From the NCBI GenBank assembly GCA_030998015.1, contig JARWMV010000019.1, positions 1 through 64,000 on the forward strand: 64,000 nt of DNA. The letters run 5' to 3'. Source of the DNA: Ceratorhiza oryzae-sativae (Eukaryota > Basidiomycota > Agaricomycetes > Cantharellales > Ceratobasidiaceae). Position numbers and translations under genes: made by a program. A model generated the notes under the pieces. It saw only the letters and a list, made by a program, of their open reading frames with translations. It did not search any database and was not told where the DNA came from. Shown here in pieces: positions 11,318 through 23,417 of this stretch. How positions within the stretch are numbered: position 1 is the first letter of the stretch; each line of letters opens with the position of its first letter.

Positions 11318-12634
11318 GTGTATGTTATGGGTCAGGGTACACTTGAATATCTAGAGCTTAAGCAAATGTAGATATGTTAGTATACACTAATCATACTCAA
11401 TACTTCTTAGACTAGAGTAAGAAGGCTCAAAGTAGTTGCAATGCGATCAAGTAACACTCAAGGTAGTCTTAATCTTTCACAGTGTAAACTGACTAATTTA
11501 CAGGTATAAAGAGCAAGACTACTATGGTCAGGTTCCCTTAGATATCTTAAATGTAGTTCAGCCCTAGTCGCTTGGAGTGACTGATACTAATCTTAATACT
11601 AGGCTTAAGCGATAGCTTATAGGATAGATGGTGGGCTGCCTAATGCGTGTACTTCCTCAGCTACAGGTACTTAGATTTCTAAATAGCTGGTACTTAATGT
11701 CACGCTCAATCAGGCAATATTGTATCCTTATATATCTCTGTATATAAGATACAATGACTCAGACAGTATATAACTAATATGGTACTTTATTCCTCAGTAC
11801 TAGTTATATAAGAAATCACACACAGACAAGAGAAATAGAAAGAGAAAAGAAAACCAATAATCAGTCTGGGTTGAGTAGAGGAGTGAAGGTGGTCTGGAAG
11901 GGCCTCAGAGGAGGTCCTTTTATACCCTGAGGAGGGCATTCCAGAGCCAAATAGATACATGCATGCCAGTGCGATCATCAAAAGAGGGTACTGCTATACT
12001 TGGGGTACACCCTAGCCCAGTATAGGATAAAAGAGTAAAGACAGGGTGTGGATCGAAGGCATTGATGCATCTGAGACCAGCTATTGGCTTGTAGATCATA
12101 TTATCATAGTATATACATGTAATGAACAGAGGCTACATCTCAGTGAGTCATAAAGTGAGTCAGAGAAGCTTCTGGATCAATTTGGGAAGCTCTCCTGACT
12201 CACTGGAGTCATTAGATCTTGATTGATGGTCCAGTAAGATTCTAATGATCTTCGGGCCATTCCAGCACGAGGATCTGGTGGATCGCGACGATCTTTGGGC
12301 AGCAGATACCGCCGAAGATTGGCTATCGATAGAGCACAAGATCGCTTTGATAGCGTAAGCGGTTGCCGAGATATGAGCGGTGCGATGTTGTAATCAATAT
12401 CTCCTGATAAGAGGAAATATCGCAACCTCTGTATCTCTCTGAGATCTTATCGTAAAAACTTAATAAAATATGCGTTGGAGAGCGGGAAATTTGTACTATT
12501 TAATGAAACGGAAAATAGTACAATTCAGAGCACATACAAATTCGAGTATTTCACAATTTAATTACAGAGGCATCGCTTGAGGTTGGCAGAGCAGAATAAA
12601 ATAATAGAAAATGTTAGTGATCCATAACAGTGTA
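11318..12634. repeat. Solo LTR inserted in the mariner left TIR
   Basis: The LTR runs from 11323 (TGTTATGG) to 12629 (CCATAACA), with 8-bp inverted ends of the TG..CA kind. It is bracketed by a perfect 5-bp duplication GTGTA at 11318-11322 and 12630-12634. Comparison with mariner copy 2, which lacks it, confirms both borders. The length of 1307 bp is long for an LTR, and no internal coding region is present. A diverged inverted fragment of the same LTR lies at 37338-37885. Confidence 0.85.
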
Positions 12635-12801
12635 GTGCAAAAACAATGAGAAAAATCGATAAGTGGGATCATGAGAAAAATAGGAAACAAGATTGGACTT
12701 GCTGCAATCATTTTGCATGAAGTAAGCAACTTCAACTGCCCACAGTCATCTGCAATAGTCTTCTCCTTGCCTATGTCAAATTTGTTCAATTTTTAAGCAC
12801 T

Positions 12802-13824
12802 ATGGTGGCCGCCATATCTCCCTCAAAGCGTGCCAACATCATCTTTCTCAAGCAGAAAGGTCTGACTGATCATGCTGTGGCAAATAGGCTGGGTGGGGTA
12901 CACAACACTACTGTTGGTCGAATCTGGTCTAGCTACCTCAGAGGCAACAACATATTTACACCCAAAAAAAGTACTGGCTGGCCATGCAAAATGGATGAAT
13001 CTGAGGGTTGCTGGGCTGCATTGTTGATGTCTTGTGGCATGTTGAAGACTGCAGCTGACCTCAAGTGCAACTTTTTCCCCAATGTCAGCACTGATACACT
13101 CTGACAGCAATTACATGAGCTTGGTTTTCATGTCTATTGTTGATGCAGGGTCCCATTCCTCAACCACAAGAAGCATTGGAGGTGGCTGTGCTGGGGATGG
13201 CTGCATTTAACATGGGACAAGGTTGATTGGTTCAAGGTGTATTTTTCAGACAAGTCTAAATTCCTTGTTTTTGGAGCTGGCAGGCCAAATATCTATTATA
13301 AGAAGGTTGGCAACCCAGTGAAGCCAGAGCATGTCAAACAGGTTGTCAAACATGGTGGCAGCCATGTTATGGTTTGGGGGTACATCACACCAGAGGGTGT
13401 TGGTTGATTGCACCATATAGATGGCACACTGACAGCAGTCAAATACACTGAAATCCTTTCTAATGAATTCTTCTGCCCCCTCCTCAAATCCTGTACTTGC
13501 CCTTCCTCAATAATCTTTCAGCAAGACAATGATCCAAAGCACACAGCTCAAGTGATGAAAAAGTGGCTCCTTGATTGCCAGCTTCAAGTCCTTCCCTGGC
13601 CATCGAATAGCCCAGATATGAACCTGATCAAGCATGTCTGGTCCTATCTTGATGCTGCAATTTGTGCTGAACACCCCCAGCCCACAAATTGGCAGGAACT
13701 TTGGGAGGCTCTGGAGCAGCAGTGGTACAAAATTCCATCTTGATATATTTGTGGTCTGTATAAGTCAATGCCTTGGCGTATTGCAGCGCTAGTGAGAGCT
13801 AAGGGAGGTCATACCAAGTACTAA
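12802..13824 (+). pseudogene. Tc1/mariner transposase, copy 1, with nonsense codons
   Basis: One 340-codon frame from ATG 12802 to TAA 13824 would encode a Tc1-like transposase. It has an N-terminal helix-turn-helix (ISPSKRANIIFLKQKGLTD) and a first catalytic Asp region FSDKSKF. The second catalytic Asp lies in FQQDNDPKHTAQV, and the third block is SPDMNLIKHVWSYLD. The third catalytic acid of the DD34E triad is replaced by Lys in this block, as in copy 2. The frame is broken by TGA codons at about 13102, 13142, 13405 and 13741, each where CGA (Arg) is expected from comparison with copy 2 or the family. It cannot make an active enzyme. Confidence 0.88.
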
Positions 13825-14106
13825 ATGGCTTGGTTGAAAGTGAGCTGCTTCAGTATTTTTTTCTGGCAGTCGAGATGGTGTTGCTTACTTCATGCAAAAT
13901 GATTGCAGCAAGTCTGATCTTGTTTCCTATTTTTCTCATGATCCCACTTATCAAAATTTCTCATTGTTTTTGCACTACGCGCGCATTTCATACTTCTTTC
14001 GAATCGCTTTACTGTATATACATCATGTGTCGTAATTATCCTCAGAGTTGAGATTGGTCGATTTTTCGTCACGTGCTGCAATCATTTTGCTTTTTGCTGT
14101 GCACTG

Positions 14107-14608
14107 TAAGAAGCGGAGCGGAACGGAAATTAAATTTGGGTTACGGTCAACCATTTTGTGTGGTGATAGCCGAATAGTGTCACTGATTTTTCATCCTTCT
14201 GTGGAGAATGCTTGGTGCAGACTCTCGAGTTATCTGTGAAGCCTTGGTTTTCTTCTACTCGGAACCTACAGGCTTGATGAGCATGCCGGAAGATATTGTG
14301 CCATTCTAGCATAGAGCTGGGAGTATTTGCGGGTTTAGTCGTACTGTAAACAAGCTGAATCTCCTGGCTTAATGCTCTTGATGTGGATATTTTGAACGCG
14401 GGGTGTTATTCTATCTTACTGTTCCACTTTTCGAAACAGTTGAACTCAAATAGCCTATTTGAAATAGTGGCAATCTGGACAATGTTTTCGATACAGCAAC
14501 AAGCAAACGATTAACTCCAAGGAAAAGTGCTGCAGAGGAACCCATTACAAAGGATAGTTAGATTGAATGTGCGTACGCCATGAGTCCCAACAATGTTTCT
14601 CCCGCGTG
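14107..14608. other. Intergenic, nothing recognised
   Basis: This stretch lies between the mariner right end and the stop codon of the DUF3074 gene. Small frames on both strands show no family features. Confidence 0.5.
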
Positions 14609-15655
14609 TCAGCTTTGCTCATCGCTGCTCCTTTTCAACCATTTCAGTACATGAGGCACATCCTGTAGCGGTTGATTTGAGGGCAACACGAGTCAGTGAA
14701 CAGGTTGGTGCTTTACACAAGTCCATGCACACACCTGGGCGATCTTTGAGGGCATTTGGCTCTCGCTGAGGAAACGAGGTATCATACCACCAGCATTCGA
14801 CACTGTCGCCATCCTGGGCAGCGGATTCCGGGGTCGTCAATCTCGAATATCGAACAGTGAAAAGGGCAACGCACGTCCACTCTACAGAGCCGTCCAGTTG
14901 TCTGATTCGCTCTACACTGACATAACGGCCCCGAACACCCTTGGGTTCTTTGTTTCTCAAAGTTTCTTCGGGGGAGACCTGACGGTAGGGTTATGCAAAT
15001 CCCAGTTGAACTGAGATATACTTACGTCTAGGGGCAAACTGATAATGTATCCTTCTCGGATGGGTTTCTCCTCGAGCACAGAAGCAATCAAGAACGTAAA
15101 AGTTCGGTTGGATACCGGTGGCATAAATTTATAGCCCATGGACCATGCTGAAGCAGCATAGAGCAGCCTATGGCATTGAAAGAGCTGAAATGAATGGACG
15201 AACCTTGGAAGGGACGAAAGTTTCCAAGCAATACAGCACTGTAAATCTCTGGGATGTATTGCTGTTCGTGTAGCGAGTGATCGACGCCTGCAAGGAAATG
15301 AATGAGACATAAGCTACCATGGGGAGGGAGAGACAAACCGAGACACCCCCAAAGCTGCTCAAACGTTGCTTCGTGCGGGGAATGAATGCTAAAAACTGTG
15401 AGCGCTCGTAGGGTAGAAAGCAGGATGAGCCTACCTAACCCGGGCATGCCACGAGAGATGATCGCTATTGGTGTTAAACGTTTGAACGCCGTGGAAGGAT
15501 TTCCCTTGCGTCCATGAGGTTACGCCGTCGAGGAGCGTCTTGGCAGCGGCGAGAGTTGTGTCGAGCGGGGGGATCGCTGCGAGGAGTTCAGACACGGGTA
15601 TTCACACGGTGGCCATCTGACCTTGGAGGGACACATCGTCCAGGGTGAGGACCAT
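14609..15655 (-). CDS. DUF3074 (START-like) domain protein
   Basis: The gene begins at ATG 15655 (MVLTLDDVSLQ) and ends at TGA 14609-14611 (SSDEQS). Splicing of about seven short exons is needed; clear borders are 15622/15576 and 15435/15388, and the last two exons read TMATVSNAGGMIPRFLSES and DVPHVLKWL. Recognisable family blocks are HEATFEQLWGCLG, EQQYIPEI, AWSMGYKFMPPVSNRTF and GVRGRYVSVERI(R), which together match the fungal DUF3074 proteins. DUF3074 is an SRPBCC/START-like fold predicted to hold a hydrophobic ligand, and its cellular role is not established. No signal peptide is seen. The gene is divergent from the prolyl oligopeptidase gene with 109 bp between start codons. Confidence 0.78.
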
Positions 15656-15764
15656 CGTGGTTGGCGCCCAGAGTATCCGCCAGGTCTCATCAACGATGCT
15701 AAAAAGGCTCGTGCTAGCTACTCATTTCACTTCTTCCCTCCGCCGCCCCCTTTTGCACAGATTT
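15656..15764. promoter_or_regulatory. Compact divergent promoter region
   Basis: Only 109 bp separate the start codons of the DUF3074 gene (minus) and the prolyl oligopeptidase gene (plus). The region holds a CT-rich tract on the plus strand (CTTCTTCCCTCCGCCGCCCC) of the kind found just upstream of fungal transcription starts. No clear TATA box is seen. Co-regulation of the two genes is inference. Confidence 0.5.
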
Positions 15765-18700
15765 ATGCTCACAGACACGAGACTAGCATATCCAGTTCTC
15801 CGCCGCGACTCCCAGACCGACTTGTACAAAAGCAAGCAACATGGCGTCGTCGCCGTTCGCGATCCTTACCGCTACCTCGAAGTCAAGGGCCCCGACGTCG
15901 ACCATTTCGTCGAGGGTGAGTCTTGGTGTCCCCGTCTGTACCATCTCGCTCACTCGGCACAGTCCAGAGCAGGCTGACCTCTGGGTATCTCGGTGCCATT
16001 CCCGAACGGTCCCACCTAGAGGAATCGATCCGCAAAAGCTCCAACTACACAAAGGTATGGATTGCACCATCCAACACACAACGCTCACGCCCGCCACAGT
16101 TTTCGGCTCCCACCGCAACTCGAGACGGTCGTTACTACTGGAACTACAACTCTGGCCTCCAAGCCCAGTACGTTCTTTACCGGTCTACTAACGACACGCT
16201 TCCGGACTTTGGTCACGACGATGGAACGCCGGGTGGAGAGGTCTTTTTCGATGTATGTACATGTACTTCTCTTTTGAATGTAAATTCATTGCCCCATCAC
16301 CCCAGCCCAATTTTCTAAGCAGCGACGGCACGGCTGCCCTCTCCACCTCGGCTTTCTCGAAATGTGGCAAATATTTTGCCTATGGGATCAGTCTATCTGG
16401 CTCCGACTTTAGCACAATCTACGTGCGCGAGACCTCTGTTCCTTTTCCTAGCCCTCAGCACCAAGGCCAGGTCAGAGACGGAGGCGCTGGTCGGATGGAC
16501 GACGAGATAAAATTTGTCAAGTTTTCCACCATTGTCTGGACTCCTGACAGCCTGGGCTTTTTCTACCAGGTAAGCGAGTGTGGTGTGATTGTGATGGCGT
16601 TTCACTCTATACCGTCCCTAGCGATATCCTGACCGTGCTTCCCACGCCGAATCCATCGATGCCGCCGGGACCGAGACTGAAGAAGACAAGTTTGCTCAGC
16701 TTTTTTACCATAGAATTGGTACATCTCAAGGTACGTCTGCGCCACACAATTTCGTCTGGTGTTTACAAAGTGTCGCCAGATGAGGATATCCTTGTGATGA
16801 AAAACGATGACGAGCCAAACTACATGTGGGGCGCATCTGTCACATCCCCTGACGGGCGTTATCTCGCCCTGTATGTTAGCAGGGATACTGCACGCGTGAG
16901 AACTGTTTCGGCCTCGGGACTTTTCACAGTTTGACCAAAAGCTCTAGCAAAATCTGCTTTGGATTACCGACTTGCAAGACAAAAGCAACCCTATCGGATC
17001 GAACATGAAGTGGATCAAGCTCATCGACACCTGGGACGCTGAATACACCATGTAGGTTCAAGCCGTAATGTTCTCCAAAGTGCTCATATATATTCGACAC
17101 GTTCAGCCTAGCCAATGATGGCCCGCGATTGTATCTTAAAACGAACAAGGATGCACCCAATCATCGCATCGTCACTATCGATATCGATACTGTTAATCGG
17201 GGCCATGGCCTTTGTTTCAAACCATTCATTGACGAGGACCCAGAGGCACCTATTGAACAGATAAAACCCGTGAATGAAGACACATGGGCCATCGTCTACT
17301 CTCGAGATGTCAAGGACGAGCTTTATCTGTACAACAAGTATGGCAAACAGATCAAACGCCTCGCACCAGACCATATCGGTGTGCTCTCAATCTCCGGTCG
17401 ACGGGACTTTCACCAGCTTTTCGTCACTGCTTCCGGTTTTACGAATCCTGGAGTAGTTTACGTTTACGACTTTGCCAAAAAGAACAGCTACCCGCACGAG
17501 CCAGGGTTTGTAGCGGTCACACATACCGATGGCATGAACACGCCATTGGCGATCAAAGACCCGGAGAGCTGCCGCGCTCCTGAGCCAAAGATCGACGATG
17601 GAAGCGCGCAAGATGGTGAATGGAAGATGTGGAGGGCAACAAAGCTTAATGGCTTGAGTTTGGATGAATTCAGCGCAGAACAAGTCAAGTATAAGAGCAA
17701 GGATGGAACAACTGTCCCCATGTTTATCGTTAGCCACAAAGACGCCAAGCGAGATGGCACTGCTCCTGCACTGCAGTATGGTAGGTTGTCGATCTAATGG
17801 CTATCCTATATGCTGAGCCCGCGCTCCAGGTTACGGCGGCTTCAGCATTTCAATCAGCCCATTCTTCAGCGCATCCATGCTGACATTCTTAAAGGCGTAC
17901 GGCGCTATACTGGCTGTTCCAAGCATCCGTGGAGGTGCCGAGTATGGCGAGACCTGGCACTTGGCAGGCACAAGGGAACGCAAACCAAATGTCTTTGATG
18001 ACTTTATTGCGGCAACGTGCGTTGGTTTCAGATTGTCTTTGCATGTCTTGACACTAGTCGCAGAGAATATCTGGTAAAACACAAGTACGCAGCCCCGGGA
18101 AAGGTTGTTATCAATGGAGGCTCGAATGGGGGTTGGTACTGCCATCAGTTCGTAGAGCCCTCGCTGATTTTTTGTTATTTCAGGATTGCTGGTTGCGGCT
18201 TGTGTCAACCGGGCTCCAGAAGGCACATTTGGTGCTGCCATTGCCGAGGTGGGAGTCTTTGACTACCTCAGGGTGAGTCTATTTGCAGTTGTTCCTCGAG
18301 CCAGACCCATCAAGTTTGTACTAGTTTCCACTCTTCACAATCGGCAAAGCCTGGACGTAAGTCTCTCGTTAATAATCTCACGCCTCCATTTAAAAAATTC
18401 CCAGGTCTGACTATGGTGATCCGTCGAATCCCGAAGACTTTGACTTTATGTACCCGATATCGCCATTGCACAACGTCGATCAAGGGGACAAGGTCTTGCC
18501 GCCCATGCTCCTTTTGACGGCCGATCGTAGGTCCTTATTTGTCCCGTCATTGTTCTTGACCAACGTACATGTTTGCAGATGATGACCGAGTTGTTCCACT
18601 TCACTCGTTCAAACAGATTGCTGAACTCCAGTACAGGAAACCACATAATCCGCACCCGTTGCTGATACGCATAGATCAAAAGAGTGGCCATGGTGCTGGA

Positions 18701-18843
18701 AAAAGCACAGAAAAAAGGTTTGGTGTTTCTGCGCCGACGATTGGTATAAGCCGTTGACTTGCCCTTTTAGGATTGTAGAAGCCGCGGACAAGTGGGCATT
18801 TGCTGCACACGCCATGAACTTGAGATACAGACTTAGAACTTGA
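15765..18843 (+). CDS. Prolyl oligopeptidase (S9A)
   Basis: Fifteen exons fit in frame to 790 aa: 15765-15915, 15963-16054, 16100-16252, 16306-16569, 16622-16730, 16780-16895, 16948-17051, 17107-17780, 17830-18016, 18064-18131, 18184-18272, 18325-18356, 18405-18526, 18579-18717 and 18771-18843. The N-terminus [11 protein letters not shown]...VRDPYRYLE opens the usual propeller domain ([20 protein letters not shown]). The C-terminal alpha/beta hydrolase has [10 protein letters not shown], the nucleophile in NGGSNGGLLVAAC, catalytic Asp in TADHDDRVVP and His in KSGHGAGK. The enzyme cleaves short peptides after proline in the cytosol; no secretion signal is present. At 790 aa it is somewhat longer than the usual 710-745, mainly in the propeller. 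All introns are about 45-55 nt. A role as a cyclic-peptide macrocyclase like some mushroom POPB enzymes cannot be judged from sequence alone, and no precursor peptide gene is seen nearby. Confidence 0.93.
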
Positions 18844-18945
18844 AATGTGATATATTGATAGAACTAAAAAACGGGCGCTAGTTTGGCGCCTTCTACATGT
18901 CGCTCAAGTTTGGTGTATGCATTCCATATACACATGCGTATGCTT

Positions 18946-20416
18946 CTATACCGTATTCTTCGATATGTTCTCGAGCGCAACCAGGCTACGCTTTCCCCAT
19001 GCCTGAGCTTTCCCTTGCCAACGCGCACCTCGACCCCCACCCTTCAGGTTCCCAATTGCCGTAGTGGCCTGAGAAGCGACAGCCTGAACCCGCTCCGCGT
19101 CTCCCCCAACAATCAAAACTGGCCCTCCTTCGGAATCGGATCCCGCTGCCAAAACCAGAACGGGGGGAAGATCGTCGGGTGCAATCGCCGCTACCACATC
19201 CATCAGAAAGTCCAACCCAGCATCCGCTCTATACATCCATGATGACTTTTCCCGAACTATGCTTGCTGCTATATAACCGGCTATCTCTGATTCAAGCTTG
19301 CGCTTGGCCCGAAGGGTCTCTCGCAGAGTAGTCGTCACCTGCATCGCACGTGTGTTGAGCTCAGATGGTGTCGTGCCCGAGGACAGCGTAGTCGCAACCG
19401 CTCGTGTGGTCCGAATCGCAGACGCCGCGAGTGATACTGCGCGATCGCCGCAGGTGAAATACAGTCGAGTGTTTGTGCCCCGAATTGGCTGCGTGTGATG
19501 AAGCAAAACTAGACCGATATGCGACGTTTGGGAAAGATGAGTTCCGCAACATCTGTGACACAGGTGAGTTAAAAGTGCATACATTCGAGTTTCCCCGCTA
19601 AACTCACGGGTTAGAATCGATTCCGTCAATGGTTACGACCCGGACGATCCCCCTTTCCATGTCGTAATCCGATGGAAGCGAGTCATAGGATGCGTCTGAC
19701 GAAGTGCTGACGTTGATCGGTCGATTCTGACGGATGAGCTCATTGCATCTATCTTGTATCTCTGTAATCTCTGCGTCGGTTGGCTTACGTCCTAGCTCGA
19801 CATAGTTCATATTAACGACGACCTCTGGATCTGAGGCGTTGTTCGCGAAAACACTGGCTCCCATGCCCCATCCGAGTGTTTCTAGCCCGGGATACGTGTC
19901 CATGATCGCGGATAAAAGGTGTTGGCCAGTGTGTTGTTGCATATGATCCATTCGCCGGCGTGAGTCTACATGCTGGGTCACAACGGTTCCTGGAATAAGA
20001 GGCCGAGGCGAAAAGATCACAGCTCTCAGGCCATGTCGCTGCACGGTGGATATCGGAACAGCCTCATTTGGTGCGTCAGGCGTGGTCAACGTTCCATGGT
20101 CAGCCGGTTGCCCACCACCTAGTATCTTTGCTCAAACTTTTTGTTCCAAAAGCATGGTCGCGAGGTGGCAAATACCTTCAGGAAACAATACCGAATCGGC
20201 GCATTCTATCTCCCAAAGCTTCGTTGGTTCTGCATTAGTTTCCTTTTTTGCACCGCTTGGACTCTCTTGGCCTGTCCCCTTGTTCTTTTTGGTTCTTTTA
20301 TTATCGGCCTTATTAGCTGGGACTTCGACACAAGACACAACAGTTGTCTGGAGCGTGTTTAAATACGAATTTTGCTGGCAAGCAAGTTCTCCAACCACCT
20401 TGGGGATGAGAGTCAT
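18946..20416 (-). CDS. Alanyl-tRNA editing protein, AARSD1/AlaX-II type
   Basis: Three exons (20416-20176, 20118-19608, 19552-18946) join to 452 aa. The start MTLIPKVVG is followed by TTVVSCVEV and LFPEGGGQPAD. The zinc-binding editing site is complete: HTGQHLLSA (HxxxH) in exon 2, then VDSRRRMDHMQQ and VTIDGIDSN, and CCGTH at the start of exon 3 (CxxxH). The C-terminus has a DHHA1-like end with VLIVGGDAERV and GGGRGARWQGKAQAW. These free-standing proteins hydrolyse Ser-tRNA(Ala), preventing mistranslation. A Lys-rich, low-complexity insert (NKRTKKNKG) in exon 1 resembles that of the AARSD1 group. The stop lies 102 bp from the convergent prolyl oligopeptidase stop. Confidence 0.9.
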
Positions 20417-20592
20417 CGCTAGCGCAAGAAGTGAGAAGAAAAAAGAAGTGAAGATAAGAAACTAAAAGCCAGACAAATCAAGCGGGATGTATGGTTGACA
20501 AAAGTCTGTTCATCAAACCCAATGAGCAACCGGCGGTGACTCAGCCCGTGTGTACACATATTTATGTCGACCCTTTTTTCTCGGCATGATTA

Positions 20593-21193
20593 TTATAGCC
20601 ACAAGGCGTCTGGGGATTTGAGCATCCCGTTCGCATCAAACTCGACACCTTCATTGGCTAGAATATTTATCTGTATGAAACGCAGAGACTCAATTGGACA
20701 TTTCCATTGTTGCAAAACAGCCAGACGCGCCTTGCGCATGAATTTCGATCTTGGTCCCCACTCGCCGTGAAAGCCACCCAGGTAGAGGTTCGACGCTATC
20801 ACACGATGACAAGGAACATATGGGGCAAACGGGTTGCGTTTCAAGGCACAGCCGACTAAGAATGGCAGAGGCCATTAGCCCGAGTTGAGTCAACAAGCCA
20901 AGAGCCATTACCAGAGCGTGGACTGCCTTGACCCAGGGCATCACAAACCATCTACGAGTGACCCGCAATGTGTAAACGAGCAACCGTTCAGGTGATGTGA
21001 AGCACCTACTTTGTAAGTAGAAACGCGTCCGACCGGTATGGTCAACGTGTAATCGTAAACGGCCCATTGGTATGGCGACAGTTTCTAAACCTGAGAGTAT
21101 GGTGGCGACGGTACAGGAGGAACGCGATTCACGTACTTTACCCGAGCTAGTACGATAAGATTGCCTTTCGGTTGGACGTTTGGGATAATACAT
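20593..21193 (-). CDS. O6-alkylguanine-DNA alkyltransferase (MGMT/Ada-C domain)
   Basis: Four exons (21193-21137, 21084-21010, 20951-20912, 20855-20593) give 144 aa. The blocks SPYQWAVYDYTLTIPVGRV, CDALGQGSPRSVGCALKRN and the active site PYVPCHRVIASNLYLGG are diagnostic of the methyltransferase C-terminal domain. The Cys of PCHRV accepts the alkyl group from O6-alkylguanine in one suicidal step. Because the Cys is present, it is an alkyltransferase and not an ATL (alkyltransferase-like) protein. The protein is short, lacking the N-terminal domain of human MGMT, as in many fungal forms. The frame stays open upstream of the ATG at 21193, so an earlier start or an extra exon is possible. The tail (GMLKSPDALWL) follows the usual EGVEFD-type end. 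Confidence 0.85.
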
Positions 21194-21624
21194 ATCTACC
21201 GCGAGAAAATCAATTTGAACAGCTCGGATCGAGATGGATGGCAACCTGCCTTTTTCAATCAAAAGAGAACTCCCACACACTTGCAAAGTAGCGGGTGGGG
21301 GTGGTTCCTTGCATCTTGCGCTTCTGAGCGTTGCCTCTGAATCATAGCTCTTCGCGAGGGGGGCGTTGACGAGTTCCCAGATGTTGATCCTACTGGCTGG
21401 CATTAGGAGCTTGTCGTCGTAGTTTCCCAGTCGATATGGATCCAACGCGCTGACCAAACAGCGCAGTCACGTGGAAACATTGAAGTCAACCTGCCAGACG
21501 ATCGCGCGATCACACAGTTATTTGAAAAGTCCATCATCAACGTTATATAGCATTCTTTCCGTAAACATCATAGTATGAAAACCAAGCCCAAACATCTGCA
21601 ACGATCGGGCGACAGGGGGTACGC

Positions 21625-23111
<1,487 letters not shown>

Positions 23112-23417
23112 TTTGTCGTATCAAAGAAAAAATAAGAAATTAAACCGCTAGAATGGGAGACGTGAGCACGCGGACCACGACATAGAGTGGGGGCAGGCAA
23201 AGAGAAGGGGGGTAACGTCGACGTAGGCGTTGCGCTGCGGAATGTCGGAGCGCGATGGGACTTACAGATTGTTGAACTGACGGTGGTCGTGTCGTTGCGC
23301 AGAATGCTCACTGGGCAGAGGGGGTGAGGAGCCGCTCGGATCCATACCGGATCATCCCTGAGTCCCTTGATACGTCACACGCCGCAGCATATGTGTCTCA
23401 TCTACGTTATATGCACT

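Larger units (their letters stand above)
11199..14106 (+). mobile_element. Tc1/mariner copy 1, split by a solo LTR
   Basis: The element starts CAGTGCACAGC after a TA (11197-11198) and ends GCTGTGCACTG before a TA (14107-14108), the TA duplication of Tc1/mariner elements. The terminal inverted repeats are long, about 220-230 bp, and contain the subterminal block GACACATGATGTATATACAG. A 1307-bp LTR plus a 5-bp duplication interrupts the left repeat; without it the element is about 1.6 kb, the size of the second copy at 28394-29982. Confidence 0.88.

Noticed and set aside
15765..18843. Prolyl oligopeptidase as a cyclic-peptide macrocyclase gene cluster
   Set aside because: No precursor peptide or tailoring gene lies nearby; neighbours are housekeeping genes.
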